Shown here in pieces: positions 26,048 through 34,514 of a DNA stretch of 64,000 nt. The notes beneath the pieces were generated by a model, which worked only from the letters and a program-made list of their open reading frames with translations, was not told where the DNA came from and did no database searches. Every line of letters begins with the position of its first letter. Within the stretch, counting starts at the first letter, position 1. Origin of the DNA: Klenkia taihuensis (GTDB lineage: Bacteria; Actinomycetota; Actinomycetes; Mycobacteriales; Geodermatophilaceae). The stretch is taken from positions 434,001-498,000 of the forward strand of contig NZ_FOMD01000002.1 in assembly GCF_900112525.1 (NCBI RefSeq). The letters run 5' to 3'. The position numbers were made by a program, and so were the translations under genes.

Positions 26048-27576
26048 CCGGGCGGCTGTACGGGGTCGGGCTGGGGCCCGGCGACCCGGAGCTGGTGACG
26101 GTCAAGGCGGCCCGGCTCATCGGCGCGGCCGACGTCGTCGCCTTCCACGCCGCGCGGCACGGGCGCTCGGTCGCCCGCGGGCTGGCCGAGCCCTACCTGC
26201 GGGCGGGCCAGGTCGAGGAGCTGCTGGTCTACCCGGTGACCACCGAGGCCACCGACCACCCCGGTGGCTACCAGGGCGCGATCGACGAGTTCTACGCCGC
26301 GGCCGCCGAGCGGCTGGCCGCGCACCTGGACGCCGGCCGCGACGTCGTCGTCCTCGCCGAGGGCGACCCGTTCTTCTACGGCTCCTACATGCACATGCAC
26401 AAGCGGCTGGCGCACCGGTACCCGACCGAGGTCGTGCCCGGGGTGACCAGCGTGAGCGGGGCCGCCGCGGTGCTGGGCCGGCCGCTGGTCGAGCGCGACG
26501 AGGTGCTGACCGTGCTGCCCGGCACGCTGCCCACCGAGGAGCTCGCCGCCTGGCTGGAGACCGCCGACTCGGCCGCGGTGATGAAGCTGGGCCGCACCTT
26601 CCCCGCCGTCCGGGACGCCTTCTCCGTCGCGGGCGTGCTGGACCGCGCCTGGTACGTGGAGCGGGCGACCACCGACCGGCAGCGGGTGCTCCCGCTGGCC
26701 GATGTCGACCCGGAGACGGTGCCCTACTTCTCCCTCGCGTTGCTGCCCTCGGAGCTGACCGGGCCGGGCAACGACGCCGCCGACCTCCAGCTCCCGGTAC
26801 CGGAGGCCGCGGTGACCGGGGTGGAGCCCCCGCCACCTGCCCCTCAGGGCGGCTCGGTGACCGTCGTCGGGCTCGGGCCCGGCGCCCGCTGGTGGACGAC
26901 GCCCGAGGCGGCCACCGCGCTCGCCGAGGCCGACGACCTGGTGGGCTACGGCCCCTACCTGGACCGGGTGCCGGCCAACCCTCGGCAGGTCAAGCACCCC
27001 AGCGACAACCGGGTGGAGGCCGAGCGCGCGGCCGCGGCGCTGGCGATGGCCCGGTCCGGGCGCCGGGTGGCGGTGGTGTCCAGCGGCGACCCCGGCGTCT
27101 TCGCGATGGCCGCCGCGGTGCTCGAGGTGGCCGCGGCGGACTTCCCCGACGTCCCGGTGCGGGTGCTCCCCGGCATCACCGCCGCGCAGGCCGTGGCGTC
27201 GAAGGTGGGGGCGCCGCTGGGGCACGACTTCTGCATCCTGTCGCTGTCGGACGTGCTCAAGCCGTGGGACGTCGTCCTCGACCGGCTCCGCCACGCCGCC
27301 GCCGCCGACCTGGTGGTCGCGCTCTACAACCCCCGGTCCAAGGCGCGCCCGCACCAGCTGTTCGCCGCGCGCGAGGCGCTGCTCGAGGTGCGGGACCCGG
27401 GGACGGTGGTGGTGGTCGGCCGCGACGTCGGCGGGCCGGAGGAGTCGCTGACCGTGACCACGCTGGGCGACCTCAACCCCGGCACCGTGGACATGCGCTG
27501 CCTGGTGATCATCGGCAGCACCCGGACCCGGGTGACCCCGTCCGGCCAGGTCTACACCAGCCGCACCTACCCCTGA
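26044..27576 (+). CDS. cobIJ: fused precorrin-2 C20-methyltransferase / precorrin-3B C17-methyltransferase
   Basis: 510 residues, two complete tetrapyrrole methyltransferase domains. Residues 1-240 are CobI ([39 protein letters not shown]) and about 265-510 are CobJ ([45 protein letters not shown]). A Pro-rich linker joins them. CobI methylates C20; CobJ methylates C17 and contracts the ring. The fusion is common in actinobacteria. It ends 3 bases before the hairpin that begins the DUF559 region. Confidence 0.95.
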   Translation: MTGRLYGVGLGPGDPELVTVKAARLIGAADVVAFHAARHGRSVARGLAEPYLRAGQVEELLVYPVTTEATDHPGGYQGAIDEFYAAAAERLAAHLDAGRDVVVLAEGDPFFYGSYMHMHKRLAHRYPTEVVPGVTSVSGAAAVLGRPLVERDEVLTVLPGTLPTEELAAWLETADSAAVMKLGRTFPAVRDAFSVAGVLDRAWYVERATTDRQRVLPLADVDPETVPYFSLALLPSELTGPGNDAADLQLPVPEAAVTGVEPPPPAPQGGSVTVVGLGPGARWWTTPEAATALAEADDLVGYGPYLDRVPANPRQVKHPSDNRVEAERAAAALAMARSGRRVAVVSSGDPGVFAMAAAVLEVAAADFPDVPVRVLPGITAAQAVASKVGAPLGHDFCILSLSDVLKPWDVVLDRLRHAAAADLVVALYNPRSKARPHQLFAAREALLEVRDPGTVVVVGRDVGGPEESLTVTTLGDLNPGTVDMRCLVIIGSTRTRVTPSGQVYTSRTYP

Positions 27577-27578
27577 CC

Positions 27579-27625
27579 GTGCAGCTGGCGCCCCTGGACG
27601 GCCGTTCTGGGGACGCTGGCTGCAC
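27579..27625. repeat. hairpin H1, left bracket of the DUF559 gene
   Basis: GTGCAGCTGGCGCCCC (27579-27594) pairs, imperfectly, with GGGGACGCTGGCTGCAC (27609-27625). Its right part continues to 27640 and is about 80% identical to the right part of hairpin H2 at 28665-28696. It may end cobIJ transcription. The DUF559 stop codon (27632-27634) lies inside the shared right part. Confidence 0.65.
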
Positions 27626-27631
27626 ACTCGA

Positions 27632-28573
27632 TCAGCCGAGCGGCACGCCCAGCTCCGCGGACCGTGCCAGCAGTGCGGCACCGATGCGGTCGACGAGGCC
27701 GGTCATGTCGTGGTGGTCCGGCGCGGTGACGTAGAAGAGCTGCCAGCCGAGCCCCTGCACCTCGTTCAGCACCCGCCGGTCCTTCGGCAGCCGGAACCCG
27801 GCCTCCGGTCGGAGCGACGTCGCGACGTGCGGCGCACCGTCGTACTCGACGGCGAACCGCAGGTGCGGCCACGCGAAGTCCAGCTCCTTGACCCGCCGGC
27901 CGTCGGCGCGCACCAGGCGGTACTGCGCGACCGGCCGCGGCCACGGGCCGGCGTACAGACCCAGCCGCAACCTGGTCTCCGGTGGCGAGCCCGCAAGGCC
28001 GTCGGCATCGCGCAGCGCAGCCTGCATGCCCCGGCTGCCACGTCCGGTCCACCAGCGCGCGGCCGACCGCAGCGAGCTGAGGCTGGTGAGGCCAGCGGCG
28101 CAGAACTGGTCGAGCACGACGACCGACTCGACCAGGCCGCGGCGCGGGTCGGACGCCAGGTCCAGCGCGGCGTGGTCGGGCCACAGCGTCGGGACGTCAC
28201 GCAGCCAGGGCGGGCAGCCGATCTGGTGGTCGGCGAACGACCGTCGGCGCACGACCAGGCCGGGTGTGCGCACGCTGCGGTTCGACGGGACGGAGACCTC
28301 GACCTCCTCGGCGGCGGCCGCGCCGTCCGGGCCGTCGACGTCGACCCGCCACAGCCAGGCCCCGCTCCGGCCGGTCACCACCCCTTCGGGGAGCAGGACG
28401 GCGGCAGCGCGGGCCCGCAGCTCGTGGTCCAGCGGCGCGGCCGCGGGTGCGTAGACGTCGCGGAGCACGCGCCGCCAGCGGGGGCCGCGCAGCTGCTTGG
28501 GCGTGAGCAGCCCGTGGGCCACGGCGTCGGACCCCCGGAAGGGGACGGCGAGGAGCTCGTCGGTGGCCAGCAC
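27632..28573 (-). CDS. AbiEi-N / DUF559 endonuclease-like protein
   Basis: 313 residues. The N-terminal part (AVAHGLLTPKQLRGPRWRRV, then LRDVYAP) resembles the AbiEi-antitoxin-type winged-helix N-domain found on these proteins. The C-terminal ~110 residues are DUF559, a Vsr-related PD-(D/E)xK-like fold: KELDFAWPHLRFAVEYDGAP with a later DRRVLNEVQGLGWQLF. Nuclease activity is unproven for most members. GTG start chosen where the domain begins. It is the only gene between two related hairpins (27579 and 28627). No toxin partner is adjacent. Confidence 0.8.
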   Translation of the reverse strand: MLATDELLAVPFRGSDAVAHGLLTPKQLRGPRWRRVLRDVYAPAAAPLDHELRARAAAVLLPEGVVTGRSGAWLWRVDVDGPDGAAAAEEVEVSVPSNRSVRTPGLVVRRRSFADHQIGCPPWLRDVPTLWPDHAALDLASDPRRGLVESVVVLDQFCAAGLTSLSSLRSAARWWTGRGSRGMQAALRDADGLAGSPPETRLRLGLYAGPWPRPVAQYRLVRADGRRVKELDFAWPHLRFAVEYDGAPHVATSLRPEAGFRLPKDRRVLNEVQGLGWQLFYVTAPDHHDMTGLVDRIGAALLARSAELGVPLG

Positions 28574-28626
28574 GCCCGCAGGCTGCCCGACGGGACGGCA
28601 TCGCGCTGACGCCGTCCACAGGCTGC

Positions 28627-28690
28627 GTCGACTGTGCACCCATGGCCCTCCGGAGCACCTCATCGGGGCCGTGGCTGCACAGTCGACCAG
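28627..28690. repeat. hairpin H2, right bracket of the DUF559 gene
   Basis: GTCGACTGTGCA (28627-28638) and TGCACAGTCGAC (28676-28687) are exact complements, and the inner CCCATGGCCC pairs with GGGGCCGTGG. The right part (28665-28696) is alike in sequence and direction to hairpin H1. It lies between the DUF559 start and the MFS gene, so it may also act as an operator or leader for the latter. Confidence 0.65.
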
Positions 28691-28732
28691 GCGGAGGGCC
28701 GCGACGGCGGGGCGGCCGCGGGAACAGGTGGG

Positions 28733-29953
28733 GTGCGCAACGACTTGTCGCCTGCTGTGCGCACACTCTCGCGGCCGGCGGCGTTCTGGTCGGTGGCGGT
28801 GCTGCTGGTCCTGGTGCTCGCCGCCTCCGGCGTCCCCTCCCCGCTCTACCGGGTCTACGCCGAGGAGTTCGGGTTCGGCACCGGCACGCTGACCCTGGTC
28901 TTCGCCGTCTACGCCTTCGCGCTGCTGCTGGCGCTGCTCACCGTCGGCGCGCTCAGCGACCACGTCGGACGCCGGCCGGTGCTGGCGGTGGCGCTGCTGG
29001 TCGAGGCCGCCGCGATGGGCCTGTTCGTCCTCGCCGACGGGGTGGCCTGGCTGATCGCCGCGCGCGTGGTGCAGGGCCTGGCCACCGGCGCGATGACCGG
29101 GGCGTTCGGGGCCGCGCTGCTGGACCTGCAGCGGCCGGCCAAGCCGCTCGGCCCGCTGATCAACTCCGCCTCGCCCGGCCTCGGCCTGTCGGCGGGTGCG
29201 CTCGGGGCGTCGGTCGCCGTCCAGGTCCTGGTGCAGCCGGGTGAGTGGGTGTTCGGCGTCCTGGGCGCGGTGTTCGTCGTGGCCGGCGTCGTCACCTGGG
29301 TGGCGCTGCCGGAGTCCTCGCCGCGGGTGCCGGGCGCGCTGGCGTCGCTGCGCCCCAGCGTGCACGTGCCGCGCGCCAGTCGGCGGGCGTTCCTCGTCGC
29401 CCTCCCCTGCCTGGCCGCGACCTGGGCCCTCGGCGGGCTGTACGCCTCGCTCGGCCCGTCACTGGTGGCCGGGGTGTTCGGGGTGGAGAACCACGTGGCC
29501 GGGGGGCTGCTCATCCTGGCGCTGAACGGCACCGGCCTGGTCGGCTCGCTGGTCACCCGCGGGCTGGCCCCCGCGACCGGGATGGTCGCCGGCGCACTGG
29601 TCTTCGTCGTCGGCGTGGGCGGCACGGTCGCCGCGCTGGCCGCCGGGTCGCTGGGCCTGTTCTACGTCGCCGCGGTGGTCAGCGGGTTCGGCTTCGGCTC
29701 GGCGTTCCTGGGCGCGATGGCCACCGTCACCACCGGGGTCGACCCGGCGCAGCGCGCCGGCCTGCTGTCGGCGGTGTTCACCGTCAGCTACCTGGCCTTC
29801 AGCCTGCCGGCGATCGCCGCCGGGCTCGCCGCCGGCCCGCTCGGGCTGACGACGACGGCCGAGGTCTACGGCGCGGTGGTCGTGCTGCTGGCGCTGACCG
29901 CGGTGGCCGGGCTGGTGCGCGACCGCCGGCCGGTGCCGGTCACAGCAGACTGA
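28733..29953 (+). CDS. major facilitator superfamily transporter
   Basis: 406 residues with about twelve hydrophobic spans. The MFS loop motif between spans 2 and 3 is clear: GALSDHVGRRPVLAVAL. The second half begins after the charged loop near residue 205 (VPRASRRAFLVAL). The substrate is unknown; the family includes drug and sugar exporters. The GTG start is preceded by GGAACAGGTGGG. Its 3' end overlaps the convergent PilZ gene by 14 bases. Confidence 0.88.
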   Translation: MRNDLSPAVRTLSRPAAFWSVAVLLVLVLAASGVPSPLYRVYAEEFGFGTGTLTLVFAVYAFALLLALLTVGALSDHVGRRPVLAVALLVEAAAMGLFVLADGVAWLIAARVVQGLATGAMTGAFGAALLDLQRPAKPLGPLINSASPGLGLSAGALGASVAVQVLVQPGEWVFGVLGAVFVVAGVVTWVALPESSPRVPGALASLRPSVHVPRASRRAFLVALPCLAATWALGGLYASLGPSLVAGVFGVENHVAGGLLILALNGTGLVGSLVTRGLAPATGMVAGALVFVVGVGGTVAALAAGSLGLFYVAAVVSGFGFGSAFLGAMATVTTGVDPAQRAGLLSAVFTVSYLAFSLPAIAAGLAAGPLGLTTTAEVYGAVVVLLALTAVAGLVRDRRPVPVTAD

Positions 29954-30554
29954 GCCGCCGCTGCTCGCGGAGCGCGGCGAACACCTGCGCGCGGATGAGG
30001 TCCTGCAGGCTCTCGGCGAGGTCGACGAAGGCGACGGTCACGTCCCAGCCGGTCTCGTCGCCGATGGCGGTCTGCAGCGTCCCCGGGAGCGGGAAGACCG
30101 CGCCGCGCAGCAGCAGGCCGACGTCGACCTCCGCGCCCTCGACGGGCGCGGTGGGGCCCGGCTCCAGCCGGCCGCGCAGGCCCGCCTCGCTCAGGTCGGT
30201 GGTGCGGCCCCGGAAGACCGACCGGGTGCCCCGCTGGGCGAGCTGCATCCGCAGCCGCAGCGGCGCCCGGACGGCGTCCCGGCGGTTGCCCCGCTCGGCG
30301 GCGCCGACGGGCACCAGCTGCCAGCGGACGCCGGTGCGGACCGGCCAGCGCATGGCCACCCGGGCCAGCACGGTGTGCACGCCCTCGGGCGCGGTCCAGT
30401 AGAGGCGCAGCGGCTCGGTGGCCGCGGGGGCGACCGGGAGCTCGACGACGACGCCGTCGGCGTGCCGCTGGGCGACCCGCCCGGTGACCACCTCGGCCCC
30501 CGCGACGACGTCGACCAGCGCCCCCGGCACCGGCAGCTCCACGGCCACGTCCAC
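29940..30554 (-). CDS. PilZ domain protein, c-di-GMP binding
   Basis: 204 residues. A YcgR-like N-domain is followed by a PilZ domain that holds both ligand motifs: RRDAVR (RxxxR) near residue 91 and DLSEAGLRG (DxSxxG) near 125. It should bind cyclic di-GMP and relay it to an unknown partner in the cytosol. No flagellar or cellulose genes are in the window. It is separated by 100 bases from the HAD gene on the same strand. That gap holds short palindromes (such as GGGTGATCACCC) but no clear promoter. Confidence 0.85.
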   Translation of the reverse strand: MDVAVELPVPGALVDVVAGAEVVTGRVAQRHADGVVVELPVAPAATEPLRLYWTAPEGVHTVLARVAMRWPVRTGVRWQLVPVGAAERGNRRDAVRAPLRLRMQLAQRGTRSVFRGRTTDLSEAGLRGRLEPGPTAPVEGAEVDVGLLLRGAVFPLPGTLQTAIGDETGWDVTVAFVDLAESLQDLIRAQVFAALREQRRLSLL

Positions 30555-30654
30555 TCCTCGTCCGTCCGTGCGGCGCTGGTGCGCCGTCTGAGCAGGGTGA
30601 TCGGCCGGGGTGGTCTCCCTGATGAGCCCTCGGGAGGGTGATCACCCGCCCGGG

Positions 30655-31302
30655 TCAGCTGCGCAGCCGCGCCAGCGCCGCCGGCACCTCGCCCGGGTGC
30701 CCGACCACGACGGCCGCCCCGGCCTGCTCCAGCTCGCCCGGCCGGGCCGGGCCCCACCCTGCGCCGACGCACGGCAGGTGGTGCACCCGTGCGCCGACGA
30801 CGTCCTGCGCGCGGTCGCCGACCAGCACGGGCCGCTCCCCCGGGTGGGCGGCCAGCGCGAGGCCGACGACCTGCTGCTTGTGCCGGACCCGGCCGTCCAG
30901 CGTCGCGCCGTGCACGCCGGCGAAGGCGGCCAGCAGCCCGGCGTGCCCGAGGATCCGCTCGGCGAACGTCGCGGGCTTGGAGGTGGCGACGGCGAGCAGC
31001 TGGCCGTCCTCCTGCAGTGCCGTCAGCAGCTCCGGGACGCCGGCGTACACGGGCGCGTCGAGCATCGAGCCGGCCGTGTAGTGCGCGCGGTAGGCGGCCA
31101 CCGCGCGGTCGACGTCGGCACCCTCGAGCCCGAAGAGGGAGGCGAAGCCGTCCTGCAGGGGCGGGCCGACCATGGCGGTGAGCTGGTCGGCGGTGGGCTC
31201 GGGCAGGCCCAGCTCGGCGGCGGCGACCCGGATCGAGGCGTGGATGCCGGGCGCGGAGTCGACGAGGGTGCCGTCCAGGTCGAAGAGGGTCAGGACAGCC
31301 AC
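30655..31302 (-). CDS. HAD family hydrolase, phosphoglycolate phosphatase-like
   Basis: 215 residues. The HAD motifs are in order: FDLDGTLVDS with the nucleophile Asp, VATSKPATFAERIL, a Lys in VRHKQQVV, and LVGDRAQDVVGA. The helical cap lies between motifs I and II, as in the Gph group. The true substrate is unknown. The GTG start overlaps the 3' end of cobK by 13 bases, so it is the last gene of the def-cobL-cobM-cobK transcript. It could serve B12 metabolism or general phosphate removal; context alone does not decide. Confidence 0.85.
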   Translation of the reverse strand: MAVLTLFDLDGTLVDSAPGIHASIRVAAAELGLPEPTADQLTAMVGPPLQDGFASLFGLEGADVDRAVAAYRAHYTAGSMLDAPVYAGVPELLTALQEDGQLLAVATSKPATFAERILGHAGLLAAFAGVHGATLDGRVRHKQQVVGLALAAHPGERPVLVGDRAQDVVGARVHHLPCVGAGWGPARPGELEQAGAAVVVGHPGEVPAALARLRS

Positions 31303-32000
31303 GCGACCGCCGCCGCCACGGTGCCGACGACGGGGACGCCGGCGGGCAGCGGGGGCCGGCGGACCAGCACCACCGGGATGCCGAGCTCCCGCGCGGCGAC
31401 CAGCTTGGCCGCTGTCATGTGCCCTCCCGAATCCTTGCTGACGACGACGTCGACGGCGTGCTCCCGCATCAGGGCGAGCTCGTCGGCCACGGTGAACGGC
31501 CCCCGGGCGAGCACGAGGGTGGCGCCCGGGGGCAGTGGCTCGGTCGGCGGGTCGACGCAGCGCACCAGCACCCGGCCCGGCAGCGCGGCGAAGGCCCCGA
31601 CCCCCTGCCGCCCGGTGGTGAGGAACGCGGTGCCCCGGACCACCGCGGCCGCCTCCGCCAGGTCGGCGACCCACCGCCAGTCGTCGCCGGGCCCGGGCGT
31701 CCAGCCGGGCCGCTGCAGCCGGAGGAGCGGGGTGGCCGCCCGGGCGCAGGCGGCCGCCGCGTTCGCGGTGATCCCGGCGGCGAAGGGGTGCGTGGCGTCG
31801 ACGACCGCGGTCGGCCGGTGCCCGGCCAGCCAGGCGGTGAGCCCGGGGACGCCGCCGAACCCGCCCACGCGGACCTCGCCGTCCGGGAGCACGGGGTCGG
31901 CCAGCCGGCCGGCGAGGGAGGACACCACGTGCTCGCCCCGGGCGGTGAGGACGGCGGCCAGCTCGCGCGCCTCCCCGGTCCCGCCCAGGACCAGGATCAT
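31290..32000 (-). CDS. cobK: precorrin-6A reductase CobK
   Basis: 236 residues. CobK reduces precorrin-6A to precorrin-6B with NADPH. The nucleotide site ILVLGGTGEARELA starts the protein, ATHPFAAGITANAA is the family's conserved central motif, and VVVSKDSGGHMTAAKLVAAR lies near the C-terminus. The ATG overlaps the cobM stop by ATGA. The gene is third of the cob genes in the minus-strand operon. Confidence 0.94.
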   Translation of the reverse strand: MILVLGGTGEARELAAVLTARGEHVVSSLAGRLADPVLPDGEVRVGGFGGVPGLTAWLAGHRPTAVVDATHPFAAGITANAAAACARAATPLLRLQRPGWTPGPGDDWRWVADLAEAAAVVRGTAFLTTGRQGVGAFAALPGRVLVRCVDPPTEPLPPGATLVLARGPFTVADELALMREHAVDVVVSKDSGGHMTAAKLVAARELGIPVVLVRRPPLPAGVPVVGTVAAAVAWLS

Positions 32001-32737
32001 CGCGGTCGGGCGGTCGAGTACAGGTGGCTGTCGGGGAAGGCGGCGGCGGTGAGCACCGGGCCGACCACCACCACGGCGGTGCGGACGACGCCGGCCGCGG
32101 CGACCTGGTCGGCGATGTCGGCGAGGGTGCCGCGCAGCACCAGCTCGTCGTCCCGGGACGCGCGGGCGACCACCGCGACCGGGCCGTCGGCGCCGTAGTG
32201 CTCGGCCAGCTGCGGGGCCAGCTCGGCGATCCGCTGCACGGCCAGGTGCAGCACGATCGTCGCGCCGGTGGCGGCGTAGGCGGCGAGCTCCTCCCCGGGC
32301 GGCATGGGCGTGGAGCGGGCCGACGTCCGGGTGAGCACCACGGTCTGGCCGACGCCGGGGACGGTGAGCTCCCGCTTGAGCGAGGCGGCCGCGGCGGCGA
32401 AGGCCGGCACCCCGGGGACGACGTCGTAGGGCACCCCGGCGGCGTCCAGCCGACGCATCTGCTCGGCCACCGCGCTCCACACCGAGGGGTCGCCGGAGTG
32501 CAGCCGGGCGACGTCGTGGCCGGCCTCGTGCGCGGCGACGAGCTCGCCGGTGATGGCGTCCAGGTCGAGGTCGGCGGTGTCGACCAGCCGGGCGTCGGCG
32601 CGGGCGGTGTCCAGCAGCTCGCGCGGCACCAGCGCGCCGGCGTAGAGCACCACGGGGCACGCGGCCAGCAGCCGGGCCCCGCGCAGGGTCATCAGGTCGG
32701 CGGCGCCCGGGCCGGCGCCGATGAAGTGGACGGTCAC
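31997..32737 (-). CDS. cobM: precorrin-4 C11-methyltransferase CobM
   Basis: 246 residues with the tetrapyrrole methyltransferase fold. VHFIGAGPGAADLMTLRGAR binds SAM. YAGALVPRELL, LHSGDPSVWSAVAEQ and VPGVPAFAAAAASLKRELT match CobM/CbiF. It methylates C11 of precorrin-4. GTG start in a GTGA overlap with cobL. Confidence 0.95.
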   Translation of the reverse strand: MTVHFIGAGPGAADLMTLRGARLLAACPVVLYAGALVPRELLDTARADARLVDTADLDLDAITGELVAAHEAGHDVARLHSGDPSVWSAVAEQMRRLDAAGVPYDVVPGVPAFAAAAASLKRELTVPGVGQTVVLTRTSARSTPMPPGEELAAYAATGATIVLHLAVQRIAELAPQLAEHYGADGPVAVVARASRDDELVLRGTLADIADQVAAAGVVRTAVVVVGPVLTAAAFPDSHLYSTARPR

Positions 32738-33927
32738 CGGGTGCCGCTCCAGATGGTCACCGGCATGGCCGGCTTCCAGCCGAGGAACCCGCCGACCGGC
32801 TCGGCCCGCTGCACCGCCAGGCGCACCATCGAGCCGCCGAACCGGGACTGCCAGTCGGCCAGCTCGGCCTCGCTCTGCACGGTCACCGCGTTGACCACCA
32901 TCCGCCCGCCGGGGGGCAGGGCGTCCCAGCAGGCGTCCAGCAGCAGCGGGGTGGTGGCGCCGCCGCCGACGAACACCGCGTCGGGCTGCGGCAGCCGGCC
33001 GAACACCTCGGGGGCGCTGCCGTGCACGACGCGCAGGTAGGGCACGCCCAGCCGCGAGGCGTTGCGGGCGATCCGCTCCGCCCGCTCGGCGACCGCCTCG
33101 ACGGCGACCGCGCGGCAGCCCGGGTGGGCGCGCATCCACTCGATGCCGATGGAGCCCGAGCCCGCGCCGACGTCCCACAGCAGCTGGCCGGGCACCGGGG
33201 CGAGCCGGGCCAGGGTGACCGCGCGGACCTCGTTCTTGGTCAGCTGGCCGTCGTGCTCGTAGGCGTCGTCGGGCAGGCCGGGGGTGGTCGGCAGCGGCGC
33301 GGTGCCGCTGACCGCGCGGCACTCCACCGCGGTGACCACCAGTGGCTGCGGCTGCGCGCCCCAGTCGGCCGCCGTCCCGGAGGTGATGCTCTCCTCGGGT
33401 CCGCCGAGGGAGGCCAGCGCGGTGACCACCGACTCGCCGTAGCCCCGGGCGGTGAGCAGCCCGGCCACGGCGGCGGGGGTGCCGCCGTCCGACCCGAGGA
33501 CCAGCAGCCGGCGGCCGGGGTGCACGTGCGGGTGCAGCAGCTCCAGCGGCCGGCCGACCAGGGAGACCACCTGGGTGTCCTCCACCGCCCAGCCCAGCCG
33601 GGCGCAGGCCAGCGACACCGAGGACGGCGCCGGCAGCACCCGGACGGCGTCGGTGCCCAGCTCGCGCACCAGCGTCGTCCCCACGCCCGAGAGCATCGGG
33701 TCGCCCGAGGCCAGGACGACGACGGAGCGGCCGGCGAGCTCGGCGAACAGGCCCGGGACGGCCGGGACCAGCGGGGAGGGCCACGGCCGGCGCTCGGCGT
33801 CCACCGGGACGAGCTCGAGCTGGCGGGGGCTGCCGACCAGCACGTCGGCGGCCTCGACCGCGGCGCGGGACAGCGGCGGGAGGCCGTCCCACCCGTCGGC
33901 GCCGATGCCGACCACGACGACGGTCAC
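32734..33927 (-). CDS. cobL: precorrin-6Y C5,15-methyltransferase (decarboxylating) CobL
   Basis: 397 residues, a CbiE-CbiT fusion. The N-terminal CbiE domain (VVVVGIGADGWDGLPP; LASGDPMLSGVGTTLV) methylates C5. The C-terminal CbiT domain (LTKNEVRAVTLARLAP; DVGAGSGSIGIEWMRAHPG) methylates C15 and decarboxylates the C12 acetate. Product is precorrin-8X. GTG start overlaps the def stop. Confidence 0.95.
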   Translation of the reverse strand: MTVVVVGIGADGWDGLPPLSRAAVEAADVLVGSPRQLELVPVDAERRPWPSPLVPAVPGLFAELAGRSVVVLASGDPMLSGVGTTLVRELGTDAVRVLPAPSSVSLACARLGWAVEDTQVVSLVGRPLELLHPHVHPGRRLLVLGSDGGTPAAVAGLLTARGYGESVVTALASLGGPEESITSGTAADWGAQPQPLVVTAVECRAVSGTAPLPTTPGLPDDAYEHDGQLTKNEVRAVTLARLAPVPGQLLWDVGAGSGSIGIEWMRAHPGCRAVAVEAVAERAERIARNASRLGVPYLRVVHGSAPEVFGRLPQPDAVFVGGGATTPLLLDACWDALPPGGRMVVNAVTVQSEAELADWQSRFGGSMVRLAVQRAEPVGGFLGWKPAMPVTIWSGTR

Positions 33928-34481
33928 GCGGGGAGGTCCCCCTGCGGCCCGGCGGCCTCGGCCAGCAGCTGCTCGCGCTGCTCGGCGGGCAGCCGGTCGA
34001 CGTAGACGGTGCCCTCGAGGTGGTCGCACTCGTGCTGCAGGCAGCGGGCGGCCATGCCGGTGGCCTCGATGGAGGTGGGGTCGCCGTGCACGTCGACGCC
34101 GTCCACCCGGGCGCGGAAGGCGCGGTCGAGCTCGGCGTAGGGGCCGGGGACGGACAGGCAGCCCTCCTCGGTGCGCTCGATCTCGGGCTCGCCCTCCAGC
34201 GGCTCGAGCACGGTGAGCTTGGGGTTGACCACGTAGCCGACCACGTCGTTGCCCTCGGCGTCCGGGCAGTCGATGACGAACACCTGGGCGTCGACGCCGA
34301 TCTGGTTGGCGGCCAGGCCCACGCCGTCGGCGGCCTGCATCGAGGCGAACATGTCCAGCACCAGGTGCCGCAGCTCGCGGTCGAAGGTGGTCACGTCGGC
34401 GCAGCGCCGGTGCAGGACCGGGTTGCTGCCGTAGGTGACGATCGGCCGGGCGACGCCGTCGTAACGGCCGGGCAGGCGCAT
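33924..34481 (-). CDS. def: peptide deformylase
   Basis: 185 residues. It removes the formyl group from new proteins. All three metal-site motifs are present: GVGLAANQIG, EGCLSVPG and HECDHLEG, the last with both His ligands and the catalytic Glu region. It is a deformylase of the actinobacterial type with a longer N-terminus. It is the first gene of the minus-strand operon def-cobL-cobM-cobK-HAD, so B12 genes here share an essential gene's promoter. The start is 33 bases from the divergent cobD start. Confidence 0.95.
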   Translation of the reverse strand: MRLPGRYDGVARPIVTYGSNPVLHRRCADVTTFDRELRHLVLDMFASMQAADGVGLAANQIGVDAQVFVIDCPDAEGNDVVGYVVNPKLTVLEPLEGEPEIERTEEGCLSVPGPYAELDRAFRARVDGVDVHGDPTSIEATGMAARCLQHECDHLEGTVYVDRLPAEQREQLLAEAAGPQGDLPA

Positions 34482-34514
34482 GGGGGCCGATCGTAGTTGG
34501 CACCATCAGGCCCC

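Noticed and set aside
34482-34514. Riboswitch between def and cobD
   Set aside because: Only 33 bases separate the divergent starts, too short for an aptamer.
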